DNA of 64,000 bases from Parvibaculaceae bacterium PLY_AMNH_Bact1 (GTDB lineage Bacteria > Pseudomonadota > Alphaproteobacteria > Parvibaculales > Parvibaculaceae): positions 1,364,001 through 1,428,000 of the forward strand of contig CP126168.1 of NCBI GenBank assembly GCA_032881465.1, in the 5' to 3' direction. The notes below the pieces were generated by a model, which was given only the letters and a program-made list of their open reading frames with translations, searched no databases and had not been told where the DNA came from. Below, one piece after another: positions 1 through 8,582 of the stretch; within the stretch, counting starts at the first letter, position 1, and every line of letters starts with the position of its first letter. The position numbers were made by a program, and so were the translations under genes.

Positions 1-1134
1 TACCCGCAAATTTGGGAAGACCCGAATGTGGACATGGAAGCGCTGGCACTGATGCCAAACTCCCGTGTGCTCACCATCGCGTCAGGCGGCTGCAACGTCT
101 TGTCCTACCTCACCGCGAACCCCCGCGAGATCGTCGCGGTGGACCTGAACCGCGCGCATCTCGCGTTGACCCGGCTCAAACTCGCAGCTGCTTGTGAGCT
201 TCCCAATTATGAGAGCTTCTATCGCTTCTTTGGGGACGCAGACCGCAAATCCAATATCACCGCGTATGAGCGTTTTCTGCAGCCAAAGCTCGATGAGGAA
301 AGCCGCTCTTATTGGGAGGGGCGCGACCTTATGGGGCAGCGGCGCGTCACGCTTTTCTCCCGCGACCTCTATCACCACGGGCTCTTGGGGTATTTCATTG
401 GCGCCGCCCACTTTATGGCGCGGCGATTGGGCGTCGATCCGAGCGAGCTGACCAAGGCTCGGAACCTTGCTGAACAGCGCTCCTATTTTGATCGTGTGCT
501 GGCTCCGCTCTTTGACAAGCGGGTGGTGAAATGGGTGACGTCTAAAAAAATGTCGCTCTACGGGCTCGGTATTCCCCCAGCGCAATATGAAGCACTGGCA
601 GCGGACGGTGTCGGCGATATGGCCGCTGTGCTGAAAGGCCGGCTTGAAAAACTTGTTTGCGACTTCCCCATGAATGAAAACTACTTCGCCTGGCAGGCCT
701 TTGGGCGCAGCTATGCCCCACCGGCAAGAGGCGCGGAAGGTGGGTCATCCGGCCCCTTGCCGCCCTATCTGCAGGCCAACCATTTCGCCGAGGTGCGCGA
801 CAGGGCCGACCGGGTGAAAGTTATGCACCGCTCGTTCACCGAATTGCTGGCGGATGAGCCTGAAGAAGCATTTGACGCCTATGTGCTACTCGACGCACAG
901 GACTGGATGACCGACGTGCAGCTGAATGAACTCTGGACGGAAATCACCCGCACAGCAGAACCTGGGGCCCGCGTGGTCTTCCGTACTGCAGGGACCGACA
1001 CCATCCTACCGGGTAGGGTGGCTGACGAGACACTGAGGCGTTGGACCTACAAACACGAAGAAAGCCTCGACTATACCGCGAGGGACCGCTCCGCCATTTA
1101 TGGCGGCGTGCATCTCTACACGCTTGAGGGATAG
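1..1134 (+). CDS. btaA: BtaA-type S-adenosylmethionine:diacylglycerol 3-amino-3-carboxypropyltransferase (5' truncated by window)
   Basis: First enzyme of diacylglyceryl-trimethylhomoserine (betaine lipid) synthesis: it moves the aminocarboxypropyl group of SAM onto diacylglycerol at the membrane. The reading frame is open from base 1 (YPQIWEDPNVDMEAL), so the real start lies upstream and at least 377 codons are present. Visible family features are the SAM-binding stretch SGGCNVLSYL, the following acidic VDLNRAH, and the C-terminal VLLDAQDWM and YGGVHLYTLEG typical of DUF3419/BtaA. Its stop is 3 nt before btaB, so the two are one transcript. Such genes are commonly induced by phosphate limitation, but the promoter is outside the window. 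Family assignment is firm; regulation is inference. Confidence 0.9.
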   Translation, partial: YPQIWEDPNVDMEALALMPNSRVLTIASGGCNVLSYLTANPREIVAVDLNRAHLALTRLKLAAACELPNYESFYRFFGDADRKSNITAYERFLQPKLDEESRSYWEGRDLMGQRRVTLFSRDLYHHGLLGYFIGAAHFMARRLGVDPSELTKARNLAEQRSYFDRVLAPLFDKRVVKWVTSKKMSLYGLGIPPAQYEALAADGVGDMAAVLKGRLEKLVCDFPMNENYFAWQAFGRSYAPPARGAEGGSSGPLPPYLQANHFAEVRDRADRVKVMHRSFTELLADEPEEAFDAYVLLDAQDWMTDVQLNELWTEITRTAEPGARVVFRTAGTDTILPGRVADETLRRWTYKHEESLDYTARDRSAIYGGVHLYTLEG

Positions 1135-1137
1135 GTC

Positions 1138-1785
1138 ATGAACGCCACCAGTGCCCTTATGGACAACATCTATCGCCGTCAACGACACTTCTATGATCTC
1201 ACGCGGAAATACTATCTGCTCGGCCGCGACCGCCTGATCGCAGAGCTCTGTCCGCCGGAAGGGGGCATCGTGCTTGAGATTGGCTGTGGTACCGGCCGCA
1301 ATCTCATCAAAGCAGCGAAACGATATCCCCATGCACTTTTCTACGGTCTCGATATCTCAGCAGAGATGCTCATGACCGCCCGCGCTGAAATCAAACGGGC
1401 AGGGCTCGAAGATAGGGTAAAGATCGCGCAGGCCGACGCCGCCGATTTCGATGCACGCACACTTTTCAATCGCTCAGCCTTTGACCGCGTCTTCTTTTCC
1501 TACTCACTCTCTATGATCCCTGATTGGGAGGGCGCGCTTACACAAGGTTATGCTGTGACTGCGGACGGAGGACGGCTGGTGGTTGTGGATTTTGGAGAGC
1601 AGAAGCGCTTGCCGCGCTGGTTTCAGCATGTGCTGACCTGGTGGTTGACCCTCTTCCACGTGGCGCCTCGTGCAGAGCTGGTTCCGGTGCTTGAACGCTT
1701 CGGTACCGCAGAGATGAAGCCCATCTATGGTGATTATGCCCGAATTGCTCAACTTCCCCGACGTGCAGGCACTCGCACCGTTTGA
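1138..1785 (+). CDS. btaB: BtaB-type SAM-dependent N-methyltransferase of betaine lipid synthesis
   Basis: Second step of betaine lipid formation: three successive N-methylations of diacylglyceryl-homoserine. The 215-residue protein is a class I methyltransferase with motif I at about residues 43-51 (VLEIGCGTG), the acidic ribose-binding end of strand 2 (YGLDIS) and a post-motif stretch FDRVFFSYSLSMIPDW. A Trp-rich segment near residue 160 (RWFQHVLTWWL) probably sits at the membrane. The ATG follows the btaA stop by 3 nt, which fixes the start and implies translational coupling. Methyltransferases are hard to assign alone; the btaA neighbour makes the call. Confidence 0.88.
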   Translation: MNATSALMDNIYRRQRHFYDLTRKYYLLGRDRLIAELCPPEGGIVLEIGCGTGRNLIKAAKRYPHALFYGLDISAEMLMTARAEIKRAGLEDRVKIAQADAADFDARTLFNRSAFDRVFFSYSLSMIPDWEGALTQGYAVTADGGRLVVVDFGEQKRLPRWFQHVLTWWLTLFHVAPRAELVPVLERFGTAEMKPIYGDYARIAQLPRRAGTRTV

Positions 1786-1952
1786 GACGTCATTTCCACC
1801 GGTTCAAATTCCGTAGGGTTGGCAATCGATCCAACTCTTTTAGTGCAGTGATCCTGACCCGGTTTCGGGAAACCAGACCAACAAATTTGATCCGTCGGCT
1901 GAACCTGCTACCTTTGTGACAATTAGTCATTTGGAGGAATGGGAGAGAGACC

Positions 1953-3695
1953 ATGCATGATCTGGTAATTCGAGGCGGTACGATTGTCGATGGCACAGGC
2001 GAGGCATCGTTCGTGGGCGATGTCGCCATTGATGGCGACCGTGTAACCCTGGTGGGCGAAGTCAAAGCAGAAGGCCGCGAAGAGATTGACGCGACCGGCA
2101 AGATCGTGACGCCAGGCTTTGTGGATGTGCACACCCACTATGATGGTCAGGCGACTTGGGACGATGAAATGGCGCCGTCCAGCTGGCACGGTGTGACGAC
2201 CGTCGTGATGGGCAATTGCGGCGTGGGCTTCGCGCCTGCAAAGCCGGACAAGCATGACTGGCTCATTGGTCTCATGGAAGGCGTGGAAGATATTCCCGGC
2301 ACGGCTCTGGCCGAAGGGCTGCCATGGAACTGGGAAACCTTCCCGGAATACTTGGATGCGCTGGAAGGCCTGCCGCGCACAGTGGATGTTGCAACCCATG
2401 TGCCCCATGGCGCAGTGCGTGCCTATGTCTTAGGCGAGCGGGAAAAACCCGGTGCCGTCCCAACGGACGAAGATGTCGAGCAAATGTCCAAGATTGTTGA
2501 AGACGGTCTGAAGGCAGGCGCGCTTGGCTTCTCCACGTCGCGCACCATTCTTCACCGCTCCGTTGATGGGGAACTGGTGCCTGGTACGACAGCCACCAAG
2601 GAAGAGTTGATTGGCATTGGCCGCGCTATGGGCCGGGCCGGTCACGGTGTTTTTGAGATGGCCTCAGACCTTCAACCAGAATGGAAAGAGTTTGAATGGA
2701 TGGGGGACTTGAGCCGTGAGACTGGCATGCCCGTGACCTTTGCGGCGCTGCAATCCATCGCCAAGGCATTTCCGCTGGACGAACAAATTTCTCAGATGCG
2801 TGAAGAGAATGCCAAAGGTGCCAACATCGTGGCTCAGATTGCGCTCCGCGGAAATGGCATTGTCATGGCGTGGCGCGGGACAGTGCATCCGTTCATTTCC
2901 CACCCAAGCTGGGCAGCGATCGCTGAACTCCCATGGGAAGAACAATATGCGAAGCTCAAAGATCCAGCCTTCAAGGCGCAGCTTTTGAGTGAAAAGCCAA
3001 TGGTGCCGGAGAATGTGGATCTCGGTCCGATCTTCGCCATCATTACCGAAGGCTGGGCGCAGCAGTTCGAGATGGACGAAGAGTTCAACTACGAACCACG
3101 GGCAGACGAGAGTGTCGCAGCCCGCGCCGAAGCTGCTGGCAAGTCCGGCGCGGAATATGCCTATGACATGATGATGGCTGATGACGGCAAAGGTTTCATC
3201 TATCTGCCTATCCTGAACTACGTGGACGGCAATCTCGATTTCCTCGTGGATCTCCAACATGCAGACGACACAGTGAACAGTCTGTCAGACGGCGGCGCCC
3301 ATTGCGGCACCATTTGTGATGCTGCAAGCCCCACTTTCATGCTGGAGCATTGGGTCAAGAAGCGCGAACGCGGAACCATCGCGCTGGAAAATGCGATTAA
3401 GCGTCAATGTCTCGATACAGCGCGTCTCTATGGCCTGAACGACCGCGGTGTTCTAAAACCCGGTTATCTGGCGGATGTGAACGTGGTCGATATGGATCGC
3501 ATAAAGCTTGGTAAGCCATGGCTTGCATTTGATCTGCCTGCGGGTGGCAAGCGCCTTCTGCAAAAAGCAGAAGGGTATGACTACACCATCAAGTCGGGGC
3601 ACGTGACCTTCAAGGGTGGCGTTGTGACGGACAAACGTCCCGGCGGCCTCATTCGCGGACCCCAGACAGTAGAGACACGCGCAGCAGCTGAATAA
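1953..3695 (+). CDS. N-acyl-D-amino-acid deacylase family amidohydrolase
   Basis: 580-residue metal-dependent amidohydrolase of the D-aminoacylase/D-hydantoinase group, predicted cytoplasmic, hydrolysing an N-acyl or cyclic amide. The composite beta-sandwich starts at residue 1 (DLVIRGGTIVDGTG); the metal motif HTH is in FVDVHTHYDGQ near residue 57; the Cys of MGNCGVGFAP near residue 91 matches the bridging zinc Cys of D-aminoacylases; the catalytic Asp is in SDGGAHCGT near residue 447; the C-terminal sandwich (LKPGYLADVNVVDMD) closes the fold. A purine-rich ribosome site (gggagagaga) precedes the ATG. It stands alone between btaB and the SDR. Substrate cannot be read from sequence. Confidence 0.85.
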   Translation: MHDLVIRGGTIVDGTGEASFVGDVAIDGDRVTLVGEVKAEGREEIDATGKIVTPGFVDVHTHYDGQATWDDEMAPSSWHGVTTVVMGNCGVGFAPAKPDKHDWLIGLMEGVEDIPGTALAEGLPWNWETFPEYLDALEGLPRTVDVATHVPHGAVRAYVLGEREKPGAVPTDEDVEQMSKIVEDGLKAGALGFSTSRTILHRSVDGELVPGTTATKEELIGIGRAMGRAGHGVFEMASDLQPEWKEFEWMGDLSRETGMPVTFAALQSIAKAFPLDEQISQMREENAKGANIVAQIALRGNGIVMAWRGTVHPFISHPSWAAIAELPWEEQYAKLKDPAFKAQLLSEKPMVPENVDLGPIFAIITEGWAQQFEMDEEFNYEPRADESVAARAEAAGKSGAEYAYDMMMADDGKGFIYLPILNYVDGNLDFLVDLQHADDTVNSLSDGGAHCGTICDAASPTFMLEHWVKKRERGTIALENAIKRQCLDTARLYGLNDRGVLKPGYLADVNVVDMDRIKLGKPWLAFDLPAGGKRLLQKAEGYDYTIKSGHVTFKGGVVTDKRPGGLIRGPQTVETRAAAE

Positions 3696-3719
3696 TCTGA
3701 AACAGGTTTCTGCCGGTCT

Positions 3720-4556
3720 CTATGAGGCTTTTTGAGCGTCGCGCACCAACCCATCAATCATTTTGTTGATGAGCGATTGGGGCGCGATGCGCTTCACCTT
3801 GCCGAGAACCCGCGCGCGGTCGAGAGGGTACCTGAGCTTACGGTTTTTGCTCTTGATAACGTCATGGATGGCGAGGGACACCTTTTCAGGCGTGAGTTTA
3901 CTCTCACGCGTGTCCTTCGCCATCATGCGCACAATTGCTTGGGTCACCGATGTCGCGGGGGCTCCTTTCGCGACCTTTAAGTGATCACCAACTTCCGCAC
4001 GGTCCATGTGCATGGCGACTGGTTGCATGATAGCCACATCAATATTGTCTGCTTTAACTTCGTGATAGAGCGCTTCACTGAATGCCTCGAGAGCGAATTT
4101 TGAGGATGTGTAGGCGCTGAGATAGGGCACTGCGAGCAGTCCGCCGAGCGAACTCATGGAGATGATAAGGCCGTGACCTTGTGTTCGCATGAGAGGGACA
4201 GCTGCCCGCGCAATCGAAGCGAGCCCAAGCACATTAATGTCGTAGACGCGGGCCAGCTCTTGCCGAGAGGTTTCTACGACAGAGCCGAGGACCATTTCGT
4301 TCACGCAGTTCACAACCACGTCGACACTGCCCATGCTCTCCTTTGCCGCGGAGAGACAATCGATCACTGATTGTTCGTTGAGCACATCCATCGCCAGCAT
4401 GTCGATGTCGGGCGTTGTGGATTTAGACGGGTCACGCATTGTCCCCCGCACAACCATCCCCCGGTCTTGAAGCGTGCGCGCCAGCACCGACCCAAGTCCG
4501 CCAGAGGCGCCACACACGAGTACATTAGTGGGATTCTTTTTCGACTTGCCCATCAT
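3720..4556 (-). CDS. Short-chain dehydrogenase/reductase
   Basis: 278-residue classical SDR, an NAD(P)-dependent alcohol/ketone oxidoreductase of unknown substrate. Rossmann glycine motif GASGGLGS near residue 14, NVCVN-type strand 4 replaced by VVNCVNE, catalytic Ser in SMSSLGG and Tyr-x-x-x-Lys as YTSSK. The longer upstream frame was rejected: the ATG at 4556 overlaps the stop of the TetR gene as ATGA, which is the usual sign of translational coupling, and the residues upstream of it are out of family. A basic C-terminal tail (LRYPLDRARVLGKVKRIAPQ) is common in SDRs that act on lipids. Co-transcribed with and probably controlled by the TetR regulator. Confidence 0.85.
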   Translation of the reverse strand: MMGKSKKNPTNVLVCGASGGLGSVLARTLQDRGMVVRGTMRDPSKSTTPDIDMLAMDVLNEQSVIDCLSAAKESMGSVDVVVNCVNEMVLGSVVETSRQELARVYDINVLGLASIARAAVPLMRTQGHGLIISMSSLGGLLAVPYLSAYTSSKFALEAFSEALYHEVKADNIDVAIMQPVAMHMDRAEVGDHLKVAKGAPATSVTQAIVRMMAKDTRESKLTPEKVSLAIHDVIKSKNRKLRYPLDRARVLGKVKRIAPQSLINKMIDGLVRDAQKAS

Positions 4557-5197
4557 GATTTTTGTGTCTCTTCCCTGTTGCGCAAATAGACAGCCATATC
4601 GGCGACGCGGCTGGCATGTTCTCGAATGAAATCGTCCTTCATTGGGTCTACCCCAAAGAGCTCGCGGCATTCATGCTCGGCATTGAAGACCAGAGTGGCG
4701 GCGCCGACTGTCATGTAATAGTAGTGAGGGTCTTGGACGATCCCCACAAAGTCCTCAAGCCACTCCAGTCGATTGCGATGAAACGTTGTAATCAGATAGT
4801 CGAGACGCCAACTGTCGGTGCGTCCTTCCTGAATGATCAATCGGTTGAGTTCAGGCGCTTCAGCACTAAACCGCACAAAGGCCGTAATAACGGCTCTGAG
4901 CTGCCCGTCTTCGTCAAGGTCATTCAGGACCGGAGCGAGTGGCTCCACCCGTGATTGCAGAACCGCCAGGATCCGATTAACTGCTGCTTTCCAGAGACCT
5001 TCTTTGTCGGTGAAGTGGTAGGCGGCGGCGCCACGCTGAACGCCTGCACTGGCTTCGAGCGCTCGAATTGAGACACCGTCATAGGTGTGAGAGGCAAACG
5101 CCTCGGTTGCGACATCCAGCAAAGCATCCCGCGTTTCCGCTGCCCGTTGCTGTTGCCGGCGCTTACCTGAAGCTGTCTCTGGAATATTTGTATTCAT
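4553..5197 (-). CDS. TetR/AcrR family transcriptional regulator
   Basis: 214-residue repressor-type regulator. The N-terminal helix-turn-helix spans about residues 15-65 (TRDALLDVATEAFASHTYDGVSIRALEASAGV, then GAAAYHFTDKEGLW), followed by an all-helical ligand/dimer domain. It heads a two-gene operon with the SDR (ATGA overlap) and is divergent from the cytochrome b561 gene. Start is uncertain: ATG 5197 is used here, and ATG 5209 lies in the same frame inside the operator. If the -10 proposed at 5206-5211 is right, transcription would begin within a few bases of ATG 5197, making the message leaderless. Ligand unknown. Confidence 0.85.
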   Translation of the reverse strand: MNTNIPETASGKRRQQQRAAETRDALLDVATEAFASHTYDGVSIRALEASAGVQRGAAAYHFTDKEGLWKAAVNRILAVLQSRVEPLAPVLNDLDEDGQLRAVITAFVRFSAEAPELNRLIIQEGRTDSWRLDYLITTFHRNRLEWLEDFVGIVQDPHYYYMTVGAATLVFNAEHECRELFGVDPMKDDFIREHASRVADMAVYLRNREETQKS

Positions 5198-5240
5198 GTC
5201 ACTTGACATATAAAGGGCCAATAAATATGTCAAGTGACAT
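5196..5240. promoter_or_regulatory. Double palindromic operator between TetR and cytochrome b561 genes
   Basis: Two 14-bp sites, 5196-5209 (ATGTCACTTGACAT) and 5227-5240 (ATGTCAAGTGACAT), are exact reverse complements, and each is itself a 6-2-6 palindrome ATGTCA-NN-TGACAT. Centre-to-centre distance is 31 bp, about three helical turns. Each copy contains TTGACA reading inward: the left copy could supply a -35 for the rightward gene, the right copy a -35 for the leftward gene, with AT-rich -10 candidates between (spacers 15-16). Binding by the adjacent TetR protein would block both promoters. Symmetry is seen directly; the regulator assignment is inferred from position. Confidence 0.75.
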
Positions 5241-5310
5241 AATTAATATCCAAGACGGCTGCCGCGTGATAAAGCGCGGAAAGAGAGCCAATGCAGAAGG
5301 GCGAGTGACT

Positions 5311-5868
5311 ATGGCGCAGATACAAAGAAACGATTTTGCGGTCGGCCAGAAAATCATTCATTGGCTTATGGCAATCGCGATCATGTTGGATCTCTACATT
5401 GCGCAGAAGTTTGGTGGAGTGATGGAAGATTGGGACCGCTTTGAGTCACGCTCAGATCACGCGACCCTTGGAACCATCGTGGCGGTCCTATTTGTTGTTC
5501 GCCTCTATTTGCGATGGAAGCATGGTGCACCACCGCTCCCTGTTGACATGCCAGGCTACCAAAAACTTCTCGCACATGTGGCGCATTGGCTCTTGTATGG
5601 TTTGATTGGTGCACTGATCGCGACAGGAATTTTGAGCGCAGCCAATGCGGACTCAGCTATCACGCCTTTTGGGCTATTCGCCTATGGGGATGGAAACGGT
5701 GTGGAAGCTGCCTTCGTCTATATCCGTGGGTTTCACGAACTGACGACCAACCTGATTATTGGCCTGATCGGACTGCACATCGTGGCAGCTCTCTATCACA
5801 TGATCATCGTCCGCGACGGTGTTACAGGGCGCATGCTGAAATTCTGGAAAAGTGAGAAGCAGGTTTAG
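5311..5868 (+). CDS. Cytochrome b561 family membrane protein
   Basis: 185-residue di-heme b-type cytochrome of the bacterial CybB/nickel-dependent hydrogenase cytochrome-b superfamily, an electron carrier between quinol and a periplasmic or membrane partner. Four membrane segments are visible, each with His in heme-ligand positions: IIHWLMAIAIM, DHATLGTIVAVLF, HVAHWLLYGLIGALIATG, and FHELTTNLIIGLIGLHIVAALYHMI. The upstream in-frame ATG at 5227 lies in the operator and would add 28 polar residues; ATG 5311 preceded by agaagg is preferred because the protein then begins like the family. Divergent from the TetR gene and probably repressed by it. Confidence 0.85.
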   Translation: MAQIQRNDFAVGQKIIHWLMAIAIMLDLYIAQKFGGVMEDWDRFESRSDHATLGTIVAVLFVVRLYLRWKHGAPPLPVDMPGYQKLLAHVAHWLLYGLIGALIATGILSAANADSAITPFGLFAYGDGNGVEAAFVYIRGFHELTTNLIIGLIGLHIVAALYHMIIVRDGVTGRMLKFWKSEKQV

Positions 5869-5886
5869 AGGCGGTACAAGGAGTAC

Positions 5887-6321
5887 CTAGCGCTTCTTTT
5901 TCTTCGCCAGGTGGTAGGTAAGGGCGCTCGCCAGGCAGTGCCGTACCTCTTTCTCAGGCAGCTTCTTTCGTACATCAAGCACCAGCGCCCGGTTGCCTTC
6001 AAAAGTCAGCTTGTCGCCATACATGTCCCGGAAGGTGGGGACCAGGTTGGTCTGGCAATGGAAATAGATGGCCACATGGTCAGGGTCGTCTTTGATCGCA
6101 TCAATCCGGATCGTTGAGCCGCTTTTGGTTTCTGGGGTCAGGTAGCTGGGCTGTCCCCATTTGAGTGTCTCCTGAAGTTCACCGACGCCCGGTGTTTGTG
6201 AGGCCGTCCTGAAAATGAGTCCGCGGAGAGCCAAGAGCTTTTGTTTGGCTTTGCCTTCGTAGCTACCAAACACATCAGCGACACCGTCACCTTCAAACGG
6301 AATTTGAGATTTCTCAGTCAT
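5887..6321 (-). CDS. DUF1801 domain protein
   Basis: 144-residue small protein with the DUF1801/YdhG-like fold. Recognised by the central stretch ETLKWGQPSYLT (family pattern E-x-x-x-W-G-x-P-x-Y) and by strand-rich segments ending in a Lys-rich tail KKKKR. No catalytic residue can be proposed. Its stop is close behind the convergent cytochrome b561 gene with 18 nt between them, so the two may share a terminator region, although no strong hairpin is visible there. Function unknown. Confidence 0.75.
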   Translation of the reverse strand: MTEKSQIPFEGDGVADVFGSYEGKAKQKLLALRGLIFRTASQTPGVGELQETLKWGQPSYLTPETKSGSTIRIDAIKDDPDHVAIYFHCQTNLVPTFRDMYGDKLTFEGNRALVLDVRKKLPEKEVRHCLASALTYHLAKKKKR

Positions 6322-6505
6322 GTCAGCCTGCTGCCCGCCTCCAATCTGTCACATAGAGAGTCTATCATGAGCCCCCTGACGGATTGTGTCAGGAGAGATT
6401 TCGAGGGCGCAATTGGCGCCGCTCTTGGCTTTGCCGCCGAATCCGCAGAGAATACCCGTAGCTCGCTTAAGGTGTTCGGGAGCTTTAGCAATCTAGGAGT
6501 TGGTC

Positions 6506-6940
6506 ATGTTACGCCAGGTTGGCGCGATCCCATTTGTCATTCGTGAGACAGAGCCGTTGGTTCTGATGATCACGTCGCGCACACATGAACGCTGGATATT
6601 CCCCAAAGGGGCAGTGGAAGAAGGCGAAACTGCGGCTGAAGCCGCACTCCGTGAAGCCTATGAAGAGGCAGGCATTCGAGGGCGAATGTTGGATCAGTTC
6701 GCGCACGAAGTTCAGGCGGTCAAACAAATGTCTGATGGACCGCATGACTTAGTCGTGACCTATATTCCTCTGCATTTTGCCGAACAGCACGACGAATGGC
6801 CTGAGCGAAAAAACAGGGATCGTCATTGGGTGACATTATCAGACGCACGAAAAATCGCGGGCGGTCCCGATATCCATAGTGCTTTGGAAGGCTTCGAAGC
6901 GCTGTTACCCAATCTTCACAGCATCGCCAAGACAAAATAG
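6506..6940 (+). CDS. Nudix hydrolase
   Basis: 144-residue Nudix protein that would cleave a nucleoside diphosphate linked to another moiety, needing Mg2+ or Mn2+. The Nudix box G-x5-E-x7-R-E-x-x-E-E-x-G is intact at about residues 36-58 (GAVEEGETAAEAALREAYEE). FPKG just before the box and a late HWVTLSDA strand resemble the diphosphoinositol/Ap4A type Nudix group. ATG 6506 is chosen since aggag lies 7 nt before it; a TTG two codons earlier overlaps that site. The 3' end overlaps the convergent pit gene by 25 bp. Confidence 0.85.
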   Translation: MLRQVGAIPFVIRETEPLVLMITSRTHERWIFPKGAVEEGETAAEAALREAYEEAGIRGRMLDQFAHEVQAVKQMSDGPHDLVVTYIPLHFAEQHDEWPERKNRDRHWVTLSDARKIAGGPDIHSALEGFEALLPNLHSIAKTK

Positions 6941-8415
6941 ATCGTCGCCGACAGGGTTGCGGCGGCGGGCACGGTGATGACCCACGCCGCAGCAATTGAA
7001 TAGGCAAATTTCCGTCGTACCAGCATGCGTTTCTGGCGGATCGCAGGCTGACGGAGTGCTTCGTCAGGCGTCGCACTCAGAAGAACTTTGCGACGCCCCT
7101 CTTTCCGTTTTGGGTTTTCCAGATACTCACGCAGGAAGCCCACGCCGAAAATCGACCCGATTGCGATGTGGGTTGAGCTCACAGGCAGGCCCATATTCGT
7201 CGCGATCAAAACCGTGACTGCAGCGGAGAGGGCGACGCAATAGGCTCGTATTGCATTAAGGCGGGTAATTTTTTCGCCGACCGTGCGAATGAGCTTGGGT
7301 CCAAAGAGCGCCAAACCAATGGCGATGCCGACGCCCCCGATTGCCAAAACCCAGAAGGGAATGGCGACTTTAGATTGCAGGCCGGATGTTTCAGTGACAA
7401 CAGAAGCAATAGCGGCCAGCGGGCCAACGGCGTTCGCCACGTCATTGGCACCATGAGCAAAGGAAAGAAGCGCTGCCCCAAGGATAAGCGGTAGATGAAA
7501 GAGGCGCGGAATGTCTTTTTTCTTGTTTCGCAGACCTGTCGAGAGCCGTTTGATATAGGGAATAGACAGAACACCTGCGATAGCAAAGGCAATGACTGAG
7601 ACCAGAAGAACTTCTTCAAGTCCCGGTTTCCAAATTCGTTTAAGTCCCTTCAGCGCCATGTAAGCGGCAAAAGTTGCGGCCATAAGTGCAATCAATACCG
7701 GCACCCATGTCCTCGCCGCAGCAAGCTTGTCCTCTTTGTTAAGGATGAGAACCTTGATGGAGGCGAGCAGTGCCGCTGCAATCACACCACCAAGGACCGG
7801 CGAGATAATCCAGCTGGCCGCAATACTGGCCATTGTGGGCCAATTGACAACCCCCAGACCCGCCGCAGCTATGCCCCCACCCAGAACACCACCGACGATG
7901 GAGTGGGTGGTCGATACAGGGGCGTTTAGCACTGTCGCAAGATTGATCCAGAGAGCTGCCGCAATGAGCGCGCTCATCATCAAGAGTACGAAGTCACCCT
8001 CGTCGACGGCTCCCTCAGGACTGATAATGCCTTTGGCCACTGTGCTGACTACGTCACCGCCTGCTAGCAAAGCTCCAGCTGCCTCGCAAACCACAGCAAT
8101 GGCAACGGCCCCGCCAATGGTGAGCACCTTACCGCCTACGGCTGGCCCCATATTGTTGGCCACATCATTGGCGCCAATATTGAGTGCCATATAGCCGCCA
8201 AAGATCGCCGACATGACGAGGATCAGCGTCGCGTTGATGCCACCTTGAGGCCCGATAAGAGAACTTGAGGCGACTGAGATGCCGATGGCTCCCAGAAACA
8301 ACACTGACAGAACGATTGGGAGCGCTTGGATACGGAACCCGCGCGCTGAATCCAGAATAAATTCCTGACGGCGCAGATCGTTGACGTAGCGGTTTTCAAG
8401 TTTCTTGTTGGCCAC
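6916..8415 (-). CDS. pit: PiT-family inorganic phosphate transporter
   Basis: About 499-residue inner-membrane symporter for phosphate, usually as a metal-phosphate complex. Two inverted family repeats are visible, each with the signature GANDVAN (near residues 82 and 322) and each followed later by P-V-S-(S/T)-T-H (PVSTTH, PVSSTH). About ten to twelve hydrophobic segments occur; a cytoplasmic basic loop with NKKKD separates the halves and another precedes the last membrane pair. GTG 8415 is preferred over GTG 8421 because the run gggggg at 8422-8427 then sits at ribosome-site distance. Divergent from zntB, sharing a region with a Zur-like palindrome. Confidence 0.88.
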   Translation of the reverse strand: MANKKLENRYVNDLRRQEFILDSARGFRIQALPIVLSVLFLGAIGISVASSSLIGPQGGINATLILVMSAIFGGYMALNIGANDVANNMGPAVGGKVLTIGGAVAIAVVCEAAGALLAGGDVVSTVAKGIISPEGAVDEGDFVLLMMSALIAAALWINLATVLNAPVSTTHSIVGGVLGGGIAAAGLGVVNWPTMASIAASWIISPVLGGVIAAALLASIKVLILNKEDKLAAARTWVPVLIALMAATFAAYMALKGLKRIWKPGLEEVLLVSVIAFAIAGVLSIPYIKRLSTGLRNKKKDIPRLFHLPLILGAALLSFAHGANDVANAVGPLAAIASVVTETSGLQSKVAIPFWVLAIGGVGIAIGLALFGPKLIRTVGEKITRLNAIRAYCVALSAAVTVLIATNMGLPVSSTHIAIGSIFGVGFLREYLENPKRKEGRRKVLLSATPDEALRQPAIRQKRMLVRRKFAYSIAAAWVITVPAAATLSATIYFVLAML

Positions 8416-8473
8416 GCGCACCCCCCGGATTTGGCCTGCAGATCAGCCGCGGCACCGAATCTGCAACAATGGT

Positions 8474-8492
8474 AATGTTATTGAGTAACATT
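8474..8492. promoter_or_regulatory. Zur-like palindrome between pit and zntB
   Basis: AATGTTA (8474-8480), 5-bp spacer TTGAG, TAACATT (8486-8492): a perfect 7-5-7 dyad. The published gammaproteobacterial Zur consensus has the same two half-sites with the same 5-bp spacing. It lies about 58 bp upstream of the pit start and 90 bp upstream of the zntB start, so it could act on either promoter. The match is seen directly; that an alphaproteobacterial Zur uses this form is inference. Confidence 0.55.
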
Positions 8493-8582
8493 CTTGAAGT
8501 GAGATTGCACATTGCCGCTAGGCGGTTTTAGTTGCGTGGGGTCTGTGCATCGCGACCAATCACGCGAGTTGGGGGAGAGCGC

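Noticed and set aside
1786-1952. Riboswitch or terminator between btaB and the amidohydrolase
   Set aside because: Only short imperfect repeats (CCGGTTTCGGGAAACC-like) were seen; no known motif or T-tract.
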